The position numbers and the translations under genes are program-made. A DNA stretch of 60,000 bases. Origin: Symbiodinium natans. Its lineage: Eukaryota; Sar; Dinophyceae; Suessiales; Symbiodiniaceae. The DNA lies in contig CAJNDS010000805.1 of assembly GCA_905221605.1 (NCBI GenBank), forward strand, positions 1 through 60,000, given 5' to 3'. The notes beneath the pieces were generated by a model that worked only from the letters and a program-made list of their open reading frames with translations, did not search any database and was not told where the DNA came from. Shown in pieces: positions 44,755 to 57,050 of this stretch (positions are counted from its first letter, which is position 1; each line of letters starts with the position of its first letter).

Positions 44755-47700
44755 TTCTACCAGGCCTAGGTCGACGATGAGCTTCTCGTGCCGCTGCCTC
44801 TCCTGCATCATATCAAGCGGCTCTCTTGAAGGGAGGGCCCTCTTGAAGAGAGGGATGCAGATCCTACTTGCTCAAGCCTCGGAGCAGATTGTTGGGATGT
44901 GTCCGGACGAAACAAAACATTCTTCCACAAACTCGGAGACAAGAATGGCAAGCTCAGCAGCACCGCAAAGCCATGACCATGATGAGCTCCGACTTGTTTA
45001 GTTGCCCTCGACTGCCACATGAGATGTTACCGTGTCCGAGTGCCGCCGCGCCGCACGGGCCAGTCGTTATCTGGAACCCGAGATGCACAAGTGTCCCTTC
45101 TGGAGCTCTTCTTGCTGCGCACGGCCAAGTCTGGTCAAGTGGCTCGCCCTTCAACTACACAGGATAAAGAGGATCGCGCATAAGATGGCAACGTGCTGCT
45201 AGAGCCTGGTTCATTCCCCCCGAATCAGGGTCTTGCACTGTGACACAAAAGACCCCGCGATTCCGTGATGATTGTAGTGCTCCCGCTGGCTTCTCGACTT
45301 TTGGGGCAGTATGGACAGACAAGGGACAGATGCATCTGTCGTCTGCAAGGTTCCGTCCTGTGCCGTTAGAAGGTGGAGGCTGGCCACGGCATCCTCGATC
45401 AATGCCTGGACCCCACACGGATTTGAACCCACATTCCGAACTTCCTTGAGTTGAGAGTCTCAGAGTTCCACTTACTCTAAAGAGGGTGTGAGTAACATGC
45501 TCACAAGCGTGTTTCCCCGAGAGAGGAGATTATAACGAAGTGATTCTGAATTTATGGGTATCACCAGCGTTGCCACCCGTGAACCTTCAAGATAGCCACT
45601 ATGGCCATCCTTGCACAGAAGCAAGTCTTGTCATACCTTTTGGGTTTTCAGCAGAAGCCTGACATCGGGGAAGATCTGAGCTTCACCCAAATCACCCTAT
45701 TGTAGATTATCTAGGTTGTAAGCTCCGGTGGAAACTTGGTCCTAACTTGGTGTTTTGGCAAGCATCAAAGCCGACACCTGCTACGGAGCTTCTGATACAC
45801 AAGCTGCCACTGACACCTTGATTTCAACACTCAAACAGGGACTTCACAAGGTATCCACCCCAAGAGTGCGAACGCAAAACTTCCACACTCTCAACTGTGA
45901 GCCGTGTCCATCAGTTCCACTCGTTGCTGGTTCAGGATAAGCCCAAATTTTCAAAACCCTTCTCCCTTGCTGAATAGCAGCACTTGCAGCCTCTGAACAC
46001 GCAGAACTACTGCTATTTACAGTATTTGCAGCCTCTGAAAACGCAGGAAGGCTGCTATTCACAGTATTTCCCGCCTCACAAACTCAGAACCAAGCCAGGC
46101 CAAGCCAAGATAGCCACTTCAAAAAAAAACCGGACCCGAGTTCAGGGCTTGCCCTAAAACCCAAATCCTGCCATAGAACCTTGCCAGCCATCTTCCTCAA
46201 GCTCCCTCGCGAAGAGAGCCGCGTGGGGGTCAGAGTGAGGCTGCCTTGGTGAAGAGTGAGATTTGGAATTAAAAAGAAGTGATTATACATTTCCGAACCC
46301 AAGAACCGTAAGCACCGTAAGAGCCGTAAGAGAAGAGCGAAGCCCATTGGATCGAATGGCTGCGGAGAGTAGACTAAAACCAAAGTAGGGATCTTGAGAC
46401 CGCGCGAAGCTAAGATGGAAGATGCTGCCGCGGTGCTTTCCATCCCGTCGCCCCTCACGAAGTGAAGCTGAAAGTCACCTAAGCCCTGAACTCGAAACCC
46501 TGAAACCCTACATAGGCCCTGCGGAGCCCTACTCCCTAAGCCGCACTTGGAGCAGTCCTACTCAGCTGGGAGATGACGACCTCTTCAAGTGCGTTGCCGT
46601 CTTTTGGCCTCTATGACATGCCCGGGAGCCTCATACAGCATGCCCTGAAACCTGAAAAGCCCAGAAGCCCAGAACTCCCCGACTCTGGCGACCCATTAAG
46701 AAGGGCGTATAGGAGCGAAGCGCCTGCGATTTGGCTGAGACCTTCAGGAATGGTCGCAGCCACGACGACTTTCTCCTTCGCTCCAGGGTGCTACCATCTG
46801 GCAAGTGCATCGAAAGCTTTGAACACCACAGGGCCAGGAATACTAGCACAAGCGACAATCACAAGTTTTGGGCAACATTGTACTGAACTGCTACTGACCA
46901 TACCTCATCATTATTCAGCTGATTCCAACAGTGATTGTCCCCAACCCCTTGCGTAAGCCAAAATCAGTATAGCCTACAAGAGCGTCTGCCTTATCCCCTG
47001 CCCCCGATACTTCGGCATCTCTGGAGCAGTCATAACCTTCTGTGGAACCCTCTGCAAGCAACACGCTGTGAACACACTTCAGGATGGCCCCAGGCATGAC
47101 ACTCAAGAACTCTAGCAAGCCATGGAAACATCCAAGCATCCCCGGAGCAGCAAATGCCAGCATCGCCGTGTGCGGCTCCTGCAGGCGAAGTCGGGGGGGG
47201 GTGGGGGGAGGGGAAACAGCTAGATTTCAACTGATCTGTGTACGGGTGTGGTTTTAACTGTGCACCCGAAAACCTTACAAAGCCCTCGACCTTTCTCGCT
47301 TGAATCCTCCACACGGTTCACAAGCCCAACGAGGCTGCCTCGCTCTTGGTGCCCAGAAAGTGCCGCTGGGGCCACTGCCGCAAAGCGCACCCCATCAAGC
47401 GAGGCCTTCGTGCTTCAGACTTAGAGGGTGCAAACGTTTAGGAATTCTATGGCAGCCCAGAGCCCCCAACTTGTAGATTCGGGATCTATGCCCAGGAAAG
47501 ACACCTAGGGCAAAGTGCAGGGTTTACCAGAATGAGGCTTTCAAGGTCATGGCAATGCTCCTGGTCATGATACTTACAAGACCTGTGAGCTCGAGACTCG
47601 AGACTGTCCCCTGTGTGCCTGCCTGCGTCAAGCGCGGCGCCTTTGCTTTCCTGTCAGAGTGGGGCCCGACACCAAGGGGTGGTTCGCTTGAAATATATAG

Positions 47701-50700
47701 GTGTATCTTCATGTACATACCATACAGGAGCGAGCCTATATGGTTGCATTCGCCTACCGGCTACCACAAGGGACTCTCATTAAGACCAATCCCACCAGAA
47801 ATTCTGTGGTCAATGGGGGAATGGAGGAAGCTCGCCTGTTTAATTCCACACATCCCGGGCTCCGAAATGCTTGCGAAGCTTTCACAGCAAGAGAAAGAAA
47901 AAAGAAAGAAAGGTGAAAGAGAGAGAGAAAGAGAAAGATAAAGAGAAAGAGAGAGTTTCCTCCCAAAGCCAAAGACGTCCTGGATGGAAACTACTTGAGT
48001 AAACCTCGTCTCGGATTGGCCCTGTCGGAAAAGGCGAAATTTATTTTCAAGCGCTTGATACTTCCTTCTATGACTCCACAAGCTGGGCCAAGTGGCAAAG
48101 CACGCCCCAACTGGCGCACCACGATCCTCAGCTGCACATGCGAAGCAGAGTCCAAGCACCCATCCAAGGCCTATGAACCCGAAGCCCTATAACCGCCCTA
48201 AATGCCCTTCGGATTTCACAGGTGACCCACAGAGCCTCGTTCCTCCTGACATCCTCGAGCAGCAGTTTAGGGGTTCGGGTTAAGGCTAGGGCCTTGAACC
48301 CGCAACCCAACAAGAGCCCATGCCCTCAAACCCTTATGAGAAGTCTGGTTACACCTTAAACCCTGCGAAAAAAAACCAAAACCTAGCCCCGCTCCTAAGC
48401 AGTTCCCATCCTGAAGCTCCCCAAGCCATGCGTCGAATCCAAGGTTTCAGACCACGCTGCAAACTCTGCCGACCCTCCGGCAGCCTGTGCTAGGCCTGAA
48501 AGGCAGTAATTGCACAGTGGCTGCGGGATGTTGTGTCTGACAGCGACAGCACTTACTTCGGGTTCTGGGGCGTTGGGCGTTGTAGCTTCCAATTCTTTCG
48601 CGGAAATCTCGATACGTTCTAATAATTTAGGGACTTAAGGCTATCTAGCAATTAGAGGGTTTAAGGGGGAAACCGCGCTTGACAGTCGAAACCACAGTAG
48701 AAGATGCGGATTTCTCTTGACCAGCGGTGCGCATACAGAAGAAGGTGTAGGATGGTTGAGGGTTCAGGCAGCCTTTTGTTTTGCTTGGGGTCTAGGCTTG
48801 AGGCCATGAAGGGATAAGGGCTGCCGGCAGAGTTCACATAGGTTGAGATTTAAGGTGGGTTCAATGACAAGCAGATTTGGTTCGCATTGCCTTCCACGAG
48901 CTCGTGGGACACGCCGTTGCCAATGCCGACCTCGCAGGCAAAGGCATCCCGGCGGGAGTGAGAGGCTTCAGGAACTTCAGGGGTTTCGGGCTTCAGGATA
49001 TTTGTGGGGCGCTCGTAGAAAACCTTAAGAAGCTTTCGGGGTTTCAGACACCGTTAAAGCTCCACGAACAAAACTCCGACAGCAACGCTTATAAACACAC
49101 CCTGCCCTACACCCGAACCGAAATCCCTAAACTACGAAACCTTAAGCCACGGAACAGGGAAGCTGGCTGAAACCCTACACATCCCGCACTCCGGAGTCTG
49201 TCGATGAAAGGGTGTCGGATGTCGTTCGGGTTTGGGCTGTAACAAGTTGCAACTTCGTCATGATGTGGCTCCAGTTCTGAGATGTCGGTTCTTTCTAAGG
49301 ATCCCTGCAATCATTTGGCCCCTCGTCTTCAGTCTTGAAAGGCACACGCTTTCTTCCCTCTGCTAGTTCTTTTTCTGACAGGATGCAGCTGAAGGAACAC
49401 TTGGTCCCGTCGATTCTTCATCCTCTGGACCCTCGAGCCCCGGCCCGTGTGACAAGCGGCTGTATAGATGTTTGTCGCTTTCGCCTGGGCACACGCATCT
49501 GGGAACATCTTCGAATTCACAGACACATGCAGTCCATTCTAAATGCCAAGTGTAGCCAAACGGACGTCCTCAGCAGAACCTTTCTTAGTAAAGCCCCTCC
49601 AGGGTCTGGGGGATATTTTGGCTACTCCAAACCTTCAGCCTAAGAGTCCTCAAGTCACGAAGTTAAGGGTTGTCGAGCTTAAGAGTCAAGGCCTTCAGGA
49701 CCCTGAGGCTCTAAGAATTCGACGCATCCGAAAGCAAGAGCCCGACTAACCAAGAGATGTCGCCTGTAAACAGGCAAGGGGTTGTTGAATTCGTATTCGC
49801 GATGTTCTTATGGCAACTGCCGGTCTCTGATGGCCTGGTATTCATTGTCATGATGTTTATTGTTGCTACGACTTTGCTTGCGACTACTCTTGCTCTTATC
49901 GCCACGATTACAGGACTCAGGATTCTTCAGGGTTTAGGACTCAGGCCGGTTTGGGAACTTAGATGGCAAGCGGCATTCTTTCGGACGAAGTCCAGCACGG
50001 CAGCAGTGTTGCAGACTTGGCCATCTGTTAGCCTGAGCCATGAGCTCAACCGCGTGGTGGACAAGTCATCGGCACACAGCCGCACAGCCTACTAACTAGA
50101 CCGTTCAGGCTGGGCGGTCAAAGACGATGCATCGCACCTCTGGCATGCTTGTTTCAGGCTTGCTGGACATATCCTACTAAGACAGCTTACATGCCTGCAC
50201 CCCGGGGTAAGCTCTAGGCTGCAGCTCAATGGTTAGGAAGATGTTGCAGGGGTCGCAGGGCTGGCCTGAGCCTCTTGGAGTTCATCGGGGTTGCTACTGT
50301 GCACCCCGGACTCTGACCTCAAATCTTCAAGCTCTAGGCTGCACCCTGAGCCCTAAGATGCCCCTTAGCGAGACGTCCCTGAACCCTAAACCCAAACCCT
50401 CAGAGGCTGCTTCGGGCTTGTGGTTTTGTAGGGCTTAGGGGGCAACACATTATCTTCACCTAGTGGCAGGACGAGACGGCGCTCGAAGCCAGGTGAGGGT
50501 GGCATGCTGAGGAGGGCTCTCAACGGCGCCAGGATTTCAGTACCTGGACAATTTCGAAGCCTGAGCCCTTCCGAAACCCGGCAGCCCGAAACGGCCTTAA
50601 GTCGCGGAATGGTTTTTGGTGTTTTCTAGGGGCTTTAAGGGTGCGACCTTCGGTGTGACCAAAGGGTATCCGACCTCCAGGATTGCGGACTGAGAGTGTG

Positions 50701-53700
50701 TAGCGGGGGAGCTTGCGAGTTGGGGCCTCAATTCTCCATCCAGCCGCCGCTCAGCCGTCCAAGCATTTGTTGAAGTGTTCCCGCTCAAGGAGCGGAAGGC
50801 AAAGGCAACCGACCAAAAAAGGGAACCTCCTACAACATGAGCGCCACACCCCACAAACCGAAACCGTGCAGGGCCCCTCTTCGCCCCCGCAGCCCTCGTT
50901 TGCTCAACAACGAAACCGGTAACCCCCAAATGCCCACTGTTGGGCACCACCGAGATCTGCCCTGACGTTCTTCACATGCTCGCTCGCCTGCATCATCCGT
51001 AACTATCTGAGGGATGTCAGGGGCTCAGAGCTTGCTTGGAGTACTTCGCGGGGCTCAGCCTTCAGGATAGGTTGCCATCTAACGGGAGAGGGGTGGATGC
51101 AGTTTCGCAAGCACCCCATGAGCAGGGCTGGAGGCCCATGATGAAGATAGGTAAAAGGTACAAGACTTCGGCCAGACAATGCGTTCGCAGTGAAAATAGC
51201 AGGGGAAGCCGGAATCTGCCCCCCAAACCTCAACAACCGCCCACACCTTCTGCAATGTCTCTGCGTTGTATGGCCGGCTCTCACCGAAGAGGGACCTGGA
51301 CGACTTGACTTGATCATGCATGGGGACGCTGAACATGGATGTCTAGAAATCAAGCCAAGTGAGAGACCCTTCTCAACAACCCTTTCGTGCATGTGCCTAC
51401 AGGAAGCCCAAACAGTAAGGCTTCAGTAGATAAACTGTCGTCGCAGATGTCTAAAACATGCAGCTGAGGCATAGGCACCTAGCAGATGCAGAAATTACCT
51501 GAATGAGGTCTCCACCGAAATGAAAGCCCAATAGCAATCCCAAAACGAGCTCGCCGAAACCATAGCGGTTGACCATGAGGAAGAGGCACTAACCCCTTTA
51601 CCCATCGGGTTGGCGTTTTAGAGAGGTCCTCTACAGGATCCCTATAGGATTTTTAGGGTTTTGGCAGGCGGGGCCCCGACGTCCAGGTAGTCCCGAAGCC
51701 CACAATGTCGAAGCGGCATCCCACCGGCAGGCTCCTTCGCTAAGTTGGTCAATTCACCCAAGAGAAAACCATGTTCTAGCTACTGTTCTTACAGGGAAAG
51801 GCAGAGATGTCAGGAGTGGGGAAGATGAGTCGGGCTGGGTTTAAAGTTGAGGCTAAGGGTTTTCGTTGATTCCACTGCGAGGTTGAGAAGCCCTCTCAGA
51901 AGCTCGGAACAAGGGCCCTGAGTTTCGAGGGTTTTATGGGTTTAAATTTTAAAGGGTGGGGGACTCCACGGAAGCTTGGCAATAGCAATTCGCAGAACGG
52001 CTCCAAAATGCCGCTGCTAGCCCCTAGCGCTGTTCTTCTGAACACATGTCATTCCGCCATCTGCTTAGATGTTCTAAGGCTCACAACTCCGCGTCTCCTT
52101 TTGATGATTTTTGGATACATGCCAGAGCCAGGAGTTTCTCAGCATTTCTCCTTTGTAGGGTTTCAACCATCTCTGCATTCGAGGTTTGCAAGTTTCGCAA
52201 GACTCCCCTGATCCCCAACCACCTAAACATACGTAAACTATGTTGGAGGGTCTCGTCCTCTGGTCTCGTCCTATTGGAGAAATGAGGCAACACCAGGGAA
52301 CTGTCCTCAAAAAGAGTTGCAGTGCTGCGGCTGCCTTCTGAATCTGCATGCCCTGTGCCCGAGATCTCAGGTTCAAGGGGCTCAGGGTTCCTGGATTTTA
52401 CAAATGCCCGGAAGCCCTAAACGCGCTAAACCCCTACATCCTAACGCGGGATCGGATACAAACTTGCAAGCAGCTGTGCTGCTGAAACCGTCCACAGCAT
52501 GGAGCAACTAGGAGCCTGAACCCAGCCCCTACTATTTAAGTCCACATCTAACTCTTACAACAAAAATGGGGTGCTCGTGTGATGCAAGCTCGAGTTGACC
52601 AGTTTTGAGGCGGGTGGAATTTGACCTCTTTGTATTTCTTTGCGTGTCAAAGCCCCGCAGAGGTCAAGAGGCCTCTTCCCTCCAATTGAGAAGAAGGGTA
52701 TATTCCCGAAAGACCAACATGCACCCCCCCCGGATTTCGAAAACATTGGGTGCCTCACCAACTTCGTCTACCAAAATGACAAGAAACTGCCTTCTGAGAG
52801 CACCAGCCTGCATGGAGCCGGAACGGTCCAGCAAGAATATGAAGTCCTGGCGCAGAAATCCCTTCGAAGCAACCTATGCGGCCGAGGCCGCCGGAGGCCT
52901 GCGCTCTGTAAGTTTTGCGCCTATGAATTGGGGGTCTTCGCAGTTTGAAGCCCCTATAAGCCCTAAGCCCAATTAACACCCTACACCCTACGGTAAGCAA
53001 GGGGATCTGCAGCTGCTCCCTTTCCAGGAGAAGCGACGCTTCAGGATGTACTGTTTAAGGTTCAATGGTTTTTCTTTCAGTGCTTCCGTCCTGAAAGGGG
53101 GTTTAAGAGCTAGACAGAGAGAACATAGCCACCGGACACATCTTGGCGAAACCATCCGCACACTCGGATGACAAAAACATCTTTTGGGAGAAGTCAATCA
53201 CTTCTCTTCCTCCTGCCTTGTAGGCGTTAGTATCAAAAAGACTTGCAGGCGTGCGGCGAGTGCGGGTACTGTACGCACTTGGAAGGTGGCATGAATGTTG
53301 GATGAGCTCAAGAATTCTTGACGTGGCTTTGGTTTAATATTTTTGTACGAGTCTACAGATGAGTTGACTACCTCTACGGGTGGAGGCACATGAGCATTCC
53401 CAATGCCTTGAACCGGCCTTGAACCCGAAGTACTCGATCCTCAAACCCCTCAACCTCTAAAAGCTCGAATGACCTCCGCTGTCCTTTGGCAAGGTGGGCG
53501 CTGTCGGACAGGGCCAAAGATGCTCAAGGGAAGCCTCCTGACAAGCATTCCTTTAGGGTTCTAAGGTGGCAGGCTGCCCCGGTGTAAGGAAGGCAGGCTG
53601 TTTGATTGACAAGAAAGAGCCTGGGCCCTGGCATAGGTAACGTGGAAAATGACGCGTGAGATTTGACGGTTGCCTACGGGTGCAGAGTCCAGGGGAGCAG

Positions 53701-56671
53701 TAGGGATGCTGCTCAAAAGAAGAGCACTCGATTGTGGTGTACAGTTCTCTCCCACTCAGAGGAACGAGAAGCAAAAAACCCTGATCTGCATTTGGCGTTG
53801 ACTCGACCCCTAAAGCCCGACTACCTCAAAGACGGAAACTCTAGCACTCCAAATCCAAAAGCTCCAAAAGGGCCAAGGCTTAGGGCTTGTTGGTTGAGTA
53901 TTTGGAGTGGGGTTGGGGTGTCGAGGACTCGACAGATTGAAAAGGACAACCGGCTCCGCCACGCCTAGATTCTGCAGTAGCCCGAAGCCCGAAGCCCGAA
54001 GCCCGAAGCCCGAAGCCCACCTAGCGCTGCTGTGATTTGATGCGACCGAGTAGATGCTGCCAAAGATAAGAACCGGCGCCCTGCAAAGGCAGCGTGCAGT
54101 TTCCAGTCCTCCGGATACAGGACCGAGTATAGGACTCCTCGGTCCTCAGGCACCCGGGCACCCGGTCCCATCGAGACTGCTCCCTAAAGCAAATGCTCTT
54201 CATTTGGGAAGCGAGTGTGCGGGAGTGTGGGTCCTAGTCAAGTCTGCGCCTCTGCTAGTCTCCGCGAACGACATGTGAACGAATCAATTTGCGGGGTGGC
54301 GACATCAACGCTCACTCTGAATGAACATCAGCAACCGGATAGCCGATCGTTGGTATCAATACTCGCCTTTGCTCAAGCATTCGGCAGGGATCAGCTCCGC
54401 AGTCAAGCATGAAATGAAAAATTGCAATATTACCACCAGTATGTTGAGATATTGACTTCTTGACGTCGTGGTAAGCGAATGCAGTGGTACCGGCAGTTCT
54501 TGCGCCTTGAAAACGATCGCTTTTTCATCAACAGTGTGCCTCCTCCTCCTCCCCCTGCCTGCCGTGGTAGTTCTCAATCATTTTAGGGTTGAAGGTGTAA
54601 GGTGTGTTTTCGGTGGGCTTAGGGTTTAGGATTGAGCTTCAGGGCTTATGTTTTCCCCTCTCCCCCACAGTAGGAGCTCAGGGTCTCAGATGTTGTTGCA
54701 CAAGTGAGATACCTGTCACGTGAGTTTGCTATGCCAAAATCCGTGTCGTTGCGTTCTCTGTTTTTTTTGTCGGACGAAGGTGCAAAAAGATGGGATGAAA
54801 AAGTAACTCTTATGAAAGTACAGCGGAGGCATCTTTTACCAACCTTTGGTCGTTGGGAACTTCTTACTACGGCCAGAACTTGTACCAGAGTTTCGAATAG
54901 CATCGTCCTCTCTTCCTTCCTTCCGTAGCACGAGGAGGCCGCCCCGAAGGGCGCATTTCACCCATAGACCAATGCAGAGCCATCTGCATGTATGTAAAGA
55001 GAGAGAGAGAGAGAGAGAGAGATGCTACATCCCCGAAGTGGGGAATACAACTACTCAGGTCAGGCGCAAACCCTCACCCCCGCTCCCAAATGTCATGAGA
55101 ATTTGGCGCTAGCGTGAGATCTTCATTCGTGGAAGACTTGGACTCTGTCCTCGTCCTCATCGTCTGCTTCTATCCAGCAACGAGGTGGCGTCGCTTCGGC
55201 AACCTCGTCGGCTCTGGGGGCCCAAAAGTTCAGTTGCTTAGGGTACCGGGTTGATTCACAGGCTCATTGGGTTTTGCCCCCTTTTGGGGCTTTGGGGTTT
55301 TTGGCTTTAGGGTATCAGGAGCTTAGGGCGCGAGATTTGGGGCTGAGTGCGCTGGCAGTCCAAGCTGATTCCATCATTGCACTTTTCGGGAGAAAAAGCT
55401 CAACGGACATCAGCTTATGATCATCCCCTTGATTGTGCTCAAGTAGCGGCAAAGAGACTTATGAGCCAGCTTTCAGACATGTTTAATCTCACTGAGCTTG
55501 TACATGCTTACTTTCTGAACCCCGTGCTTGTGCTCTCCTCACTCCTCACTGCCACCACACTTCAGTGCTGACTGTGAACCCCTTCTTGCCATAGCAAATC
55601 CGGGAAAGCAAAGAGAACAACAGATACAGTCACATCCTGAAAAGCCCAACCGCTAAGAGGACCAGCAAAAGCAGAACCTGCCATCTACTACTATTGGGTA
55701 AAGGAGGTAGAAGCCCTTAGAGGGGGGGGGGGAGTGTATCACTTTCGAGAGCTTTTGTTCGAATATCACTTTCCTGGCGCCTGGAAGAGTAGTACCACCT
55801 CCGAGTCGGGCATCGTGGGGAGAGACAAGTCCACCTGTGCCTGGCGAGCGCTTTTAGGGCTGGGACTTGACCACTACTTCTGAGAGCGGCGCAAACCCCA
55901 CCGAGCTCCTGCTTCTGATGGCTTTGGGAACTTTAGGCTACATAGGGTCAGGGTTGAGGCGGCTTGAGGGCTCCTATCTGAGGGCAAGGGTGTAGGAGCT
56001 TAGAAGTGATTTTTCTTAGGGTTTGCCGCCGCTGCTCGATGGGACAAGACGGCCCGCAATCATCAGGGATTTGCCCAAGGGCATGCAGAAATTGGAAGGT
56101 CCCCGAGCCTTTCCAGACCTGTAACCCCCCTGGCCCAAGCCTCGCAGATGCCCAGCGCCACCTCCAGATGCTCATGAACTTCGGGCCGTGAGAGTTTGCA
56201 GCGACGATAGGGAGGATTCGCGGGCTTTTGGGAATATAGGGTCTGCATACATATGCGATATATACATACATTATGCATGTATGTATATATATATATATAT
56301 TTATACTAAGACAAAAATGTACATGTATTCTATTTTGTACATATGTGGTGTGGGGCTTAACACTCAAGGGGTTGTGGGTCCAGGTTCTGAACTTCACGAC
56401 CTCTTGCCGAGGCTCGAGAAAGTCCAACTCCCATCCCTCAAAGCCCTGAACTCCCGAGGTCCCAAACCCTGCCGAGCCCCAGTAGGAGGCCCTCCAAACC
56501 CTGTCAAATATGAGATCCCGAAACTTTAAACCTACAACAAACCTACTACAAACCCAGTACAAACACTATATAAACCCTACCTAAACACCCTGAACCACAC
56601 ACTTCGAGCCCCGCCTCCAGGTCGGCGTGCGTTGGAGAGCTGACCTCCAGCAGTTGGCTCGGCATGGAAAC
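44755..56671 (-). CDS. VWA5-like von Willebrand A-domain protein
   Basis: Exons matching VWA5-type proteins in order: 56,671-56,589 (MPSQLLEVSSPTH); about 55,200-55,130 (RCWIEADDEDED); 52,846-52,808 (DFIFLLDRSGSMQ); 52,337-52,306 (AAAALQLFL); 51,731-51,681 (PVGCRFDIVGFGTTW); 51,295-51,229 (LFGESRPYNAETLQKV); 50,987-50,948 (HVKNVRADLG); 50,543-50,460 (TEILAPLRALLSMPPSPG); 50,032-about 49,975 (LTDGQVCNTAAVLDFVRKN); 48,930-48,891 (VGIGNGVSHELVE); 48,495-about 48,430 (LAQAAGGSAEFAAW); 48,131-about 48,090 (LRIVVRQLGRAL); 47,405-47,291; about 47,120-46,990; 46,790-46,693 (IPEGLSQIAGASLLYALLNG); about 45,430-45,330; about 44,975-44,900; about 44,824-44,755. The MIDAS is intact: DxSxS in DRSGSM, Thr of GGTE, Asp of TDG. 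Donors GT, GC and one GA. No N-terminal VIT domain was found. Exons below about 46,690 and the 3' end are tentative. Family role: metal-dependent protein binding; partner unknown. Confidence 0.85.
45975..46066. repeat. Tandem repeat, about 43 bp x 2
   Basis: Two adjacent copies share TTGCAGCCTCTGAA.ACGCAG followed by CTGCTATT.ACAGTATTT. They lie in the 3' half of the VWA-protein gene. If translated on the minus strand they give a short Ser/Ala-rich repeat, but coding status is doubtful. Confidence 0.75.
47880..47956. repeat. Purine (GAAA/GA)n tract
   Basis: AG-rich tract, so a polypyrimidine run on the sense strand, in the VWA-protein gene between the exons at 48,131 and 47,405. Confidence 0.85.
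53979..54018. repeat. (CCCGAAG)n heptamer array
   Basis: About 5.5 perfect units of a heptamer differing from CCCTAAA at two positions, in a VWA-protein intron. It shows that variant heptamers also expand in tandem. Confidence 0.9.
55001..55022. repeat. (GA)n microsatellite
   Basis: About 11 GA units in a VWA-protein intron. A similar tract lies at about 59,545-59,612 in the flavocytochrome gene. Confidence 0.9.
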
Positions 56672-57050
56672 CTGGAGTTCGAGGGCGCATGTAGGCGTTC
56701 CTCTACCCGAAACACGGGTTTCGAGGATGTAAGTCCTCTACCCTGTAAGCTGGCAGCCCAGCTACTTTCGTAACAGATCAACCCTTTAGAGCCTTTCATC
56801 CCAGGCCTACGCCGGTGCTTTGGCCCCATTTTTCCGAGCATTCGGCAAGCCCTTCACGGGCTGTCGCGACACCTCCTCCTACGGGAAGTGTGCGAACAAG
56901 GAATGGCAAGGCTTCAAAATAAGATCGCACGATGAAACTGAACCTCGCATACGTGGTGCAGACGTGATTCACGTGATGATGCGTTCAAATGAAACGCGGA
57001 CTAATTACGTTTTTCTTCGGCATATTGCCGGAAAACGGAACAAACACAGT

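Noticed and set aside
48877-48970. + strand HELVGH metalloprotease-like or lyase-like motif
   Set aside because: The minus strand of the same bases encodes VGIGNGVSHELVE, which matches the VWA5 family and joins in phase to the next exon at 48,495; the + reading is its shadow.
49757-50095. + strand hydrophobic frame resembling two membrane helices
   Set aside because: It overlaps the minus-strand LTDGQV exon at 50,032 and intron sequence; no family match or splice context on the + strand.
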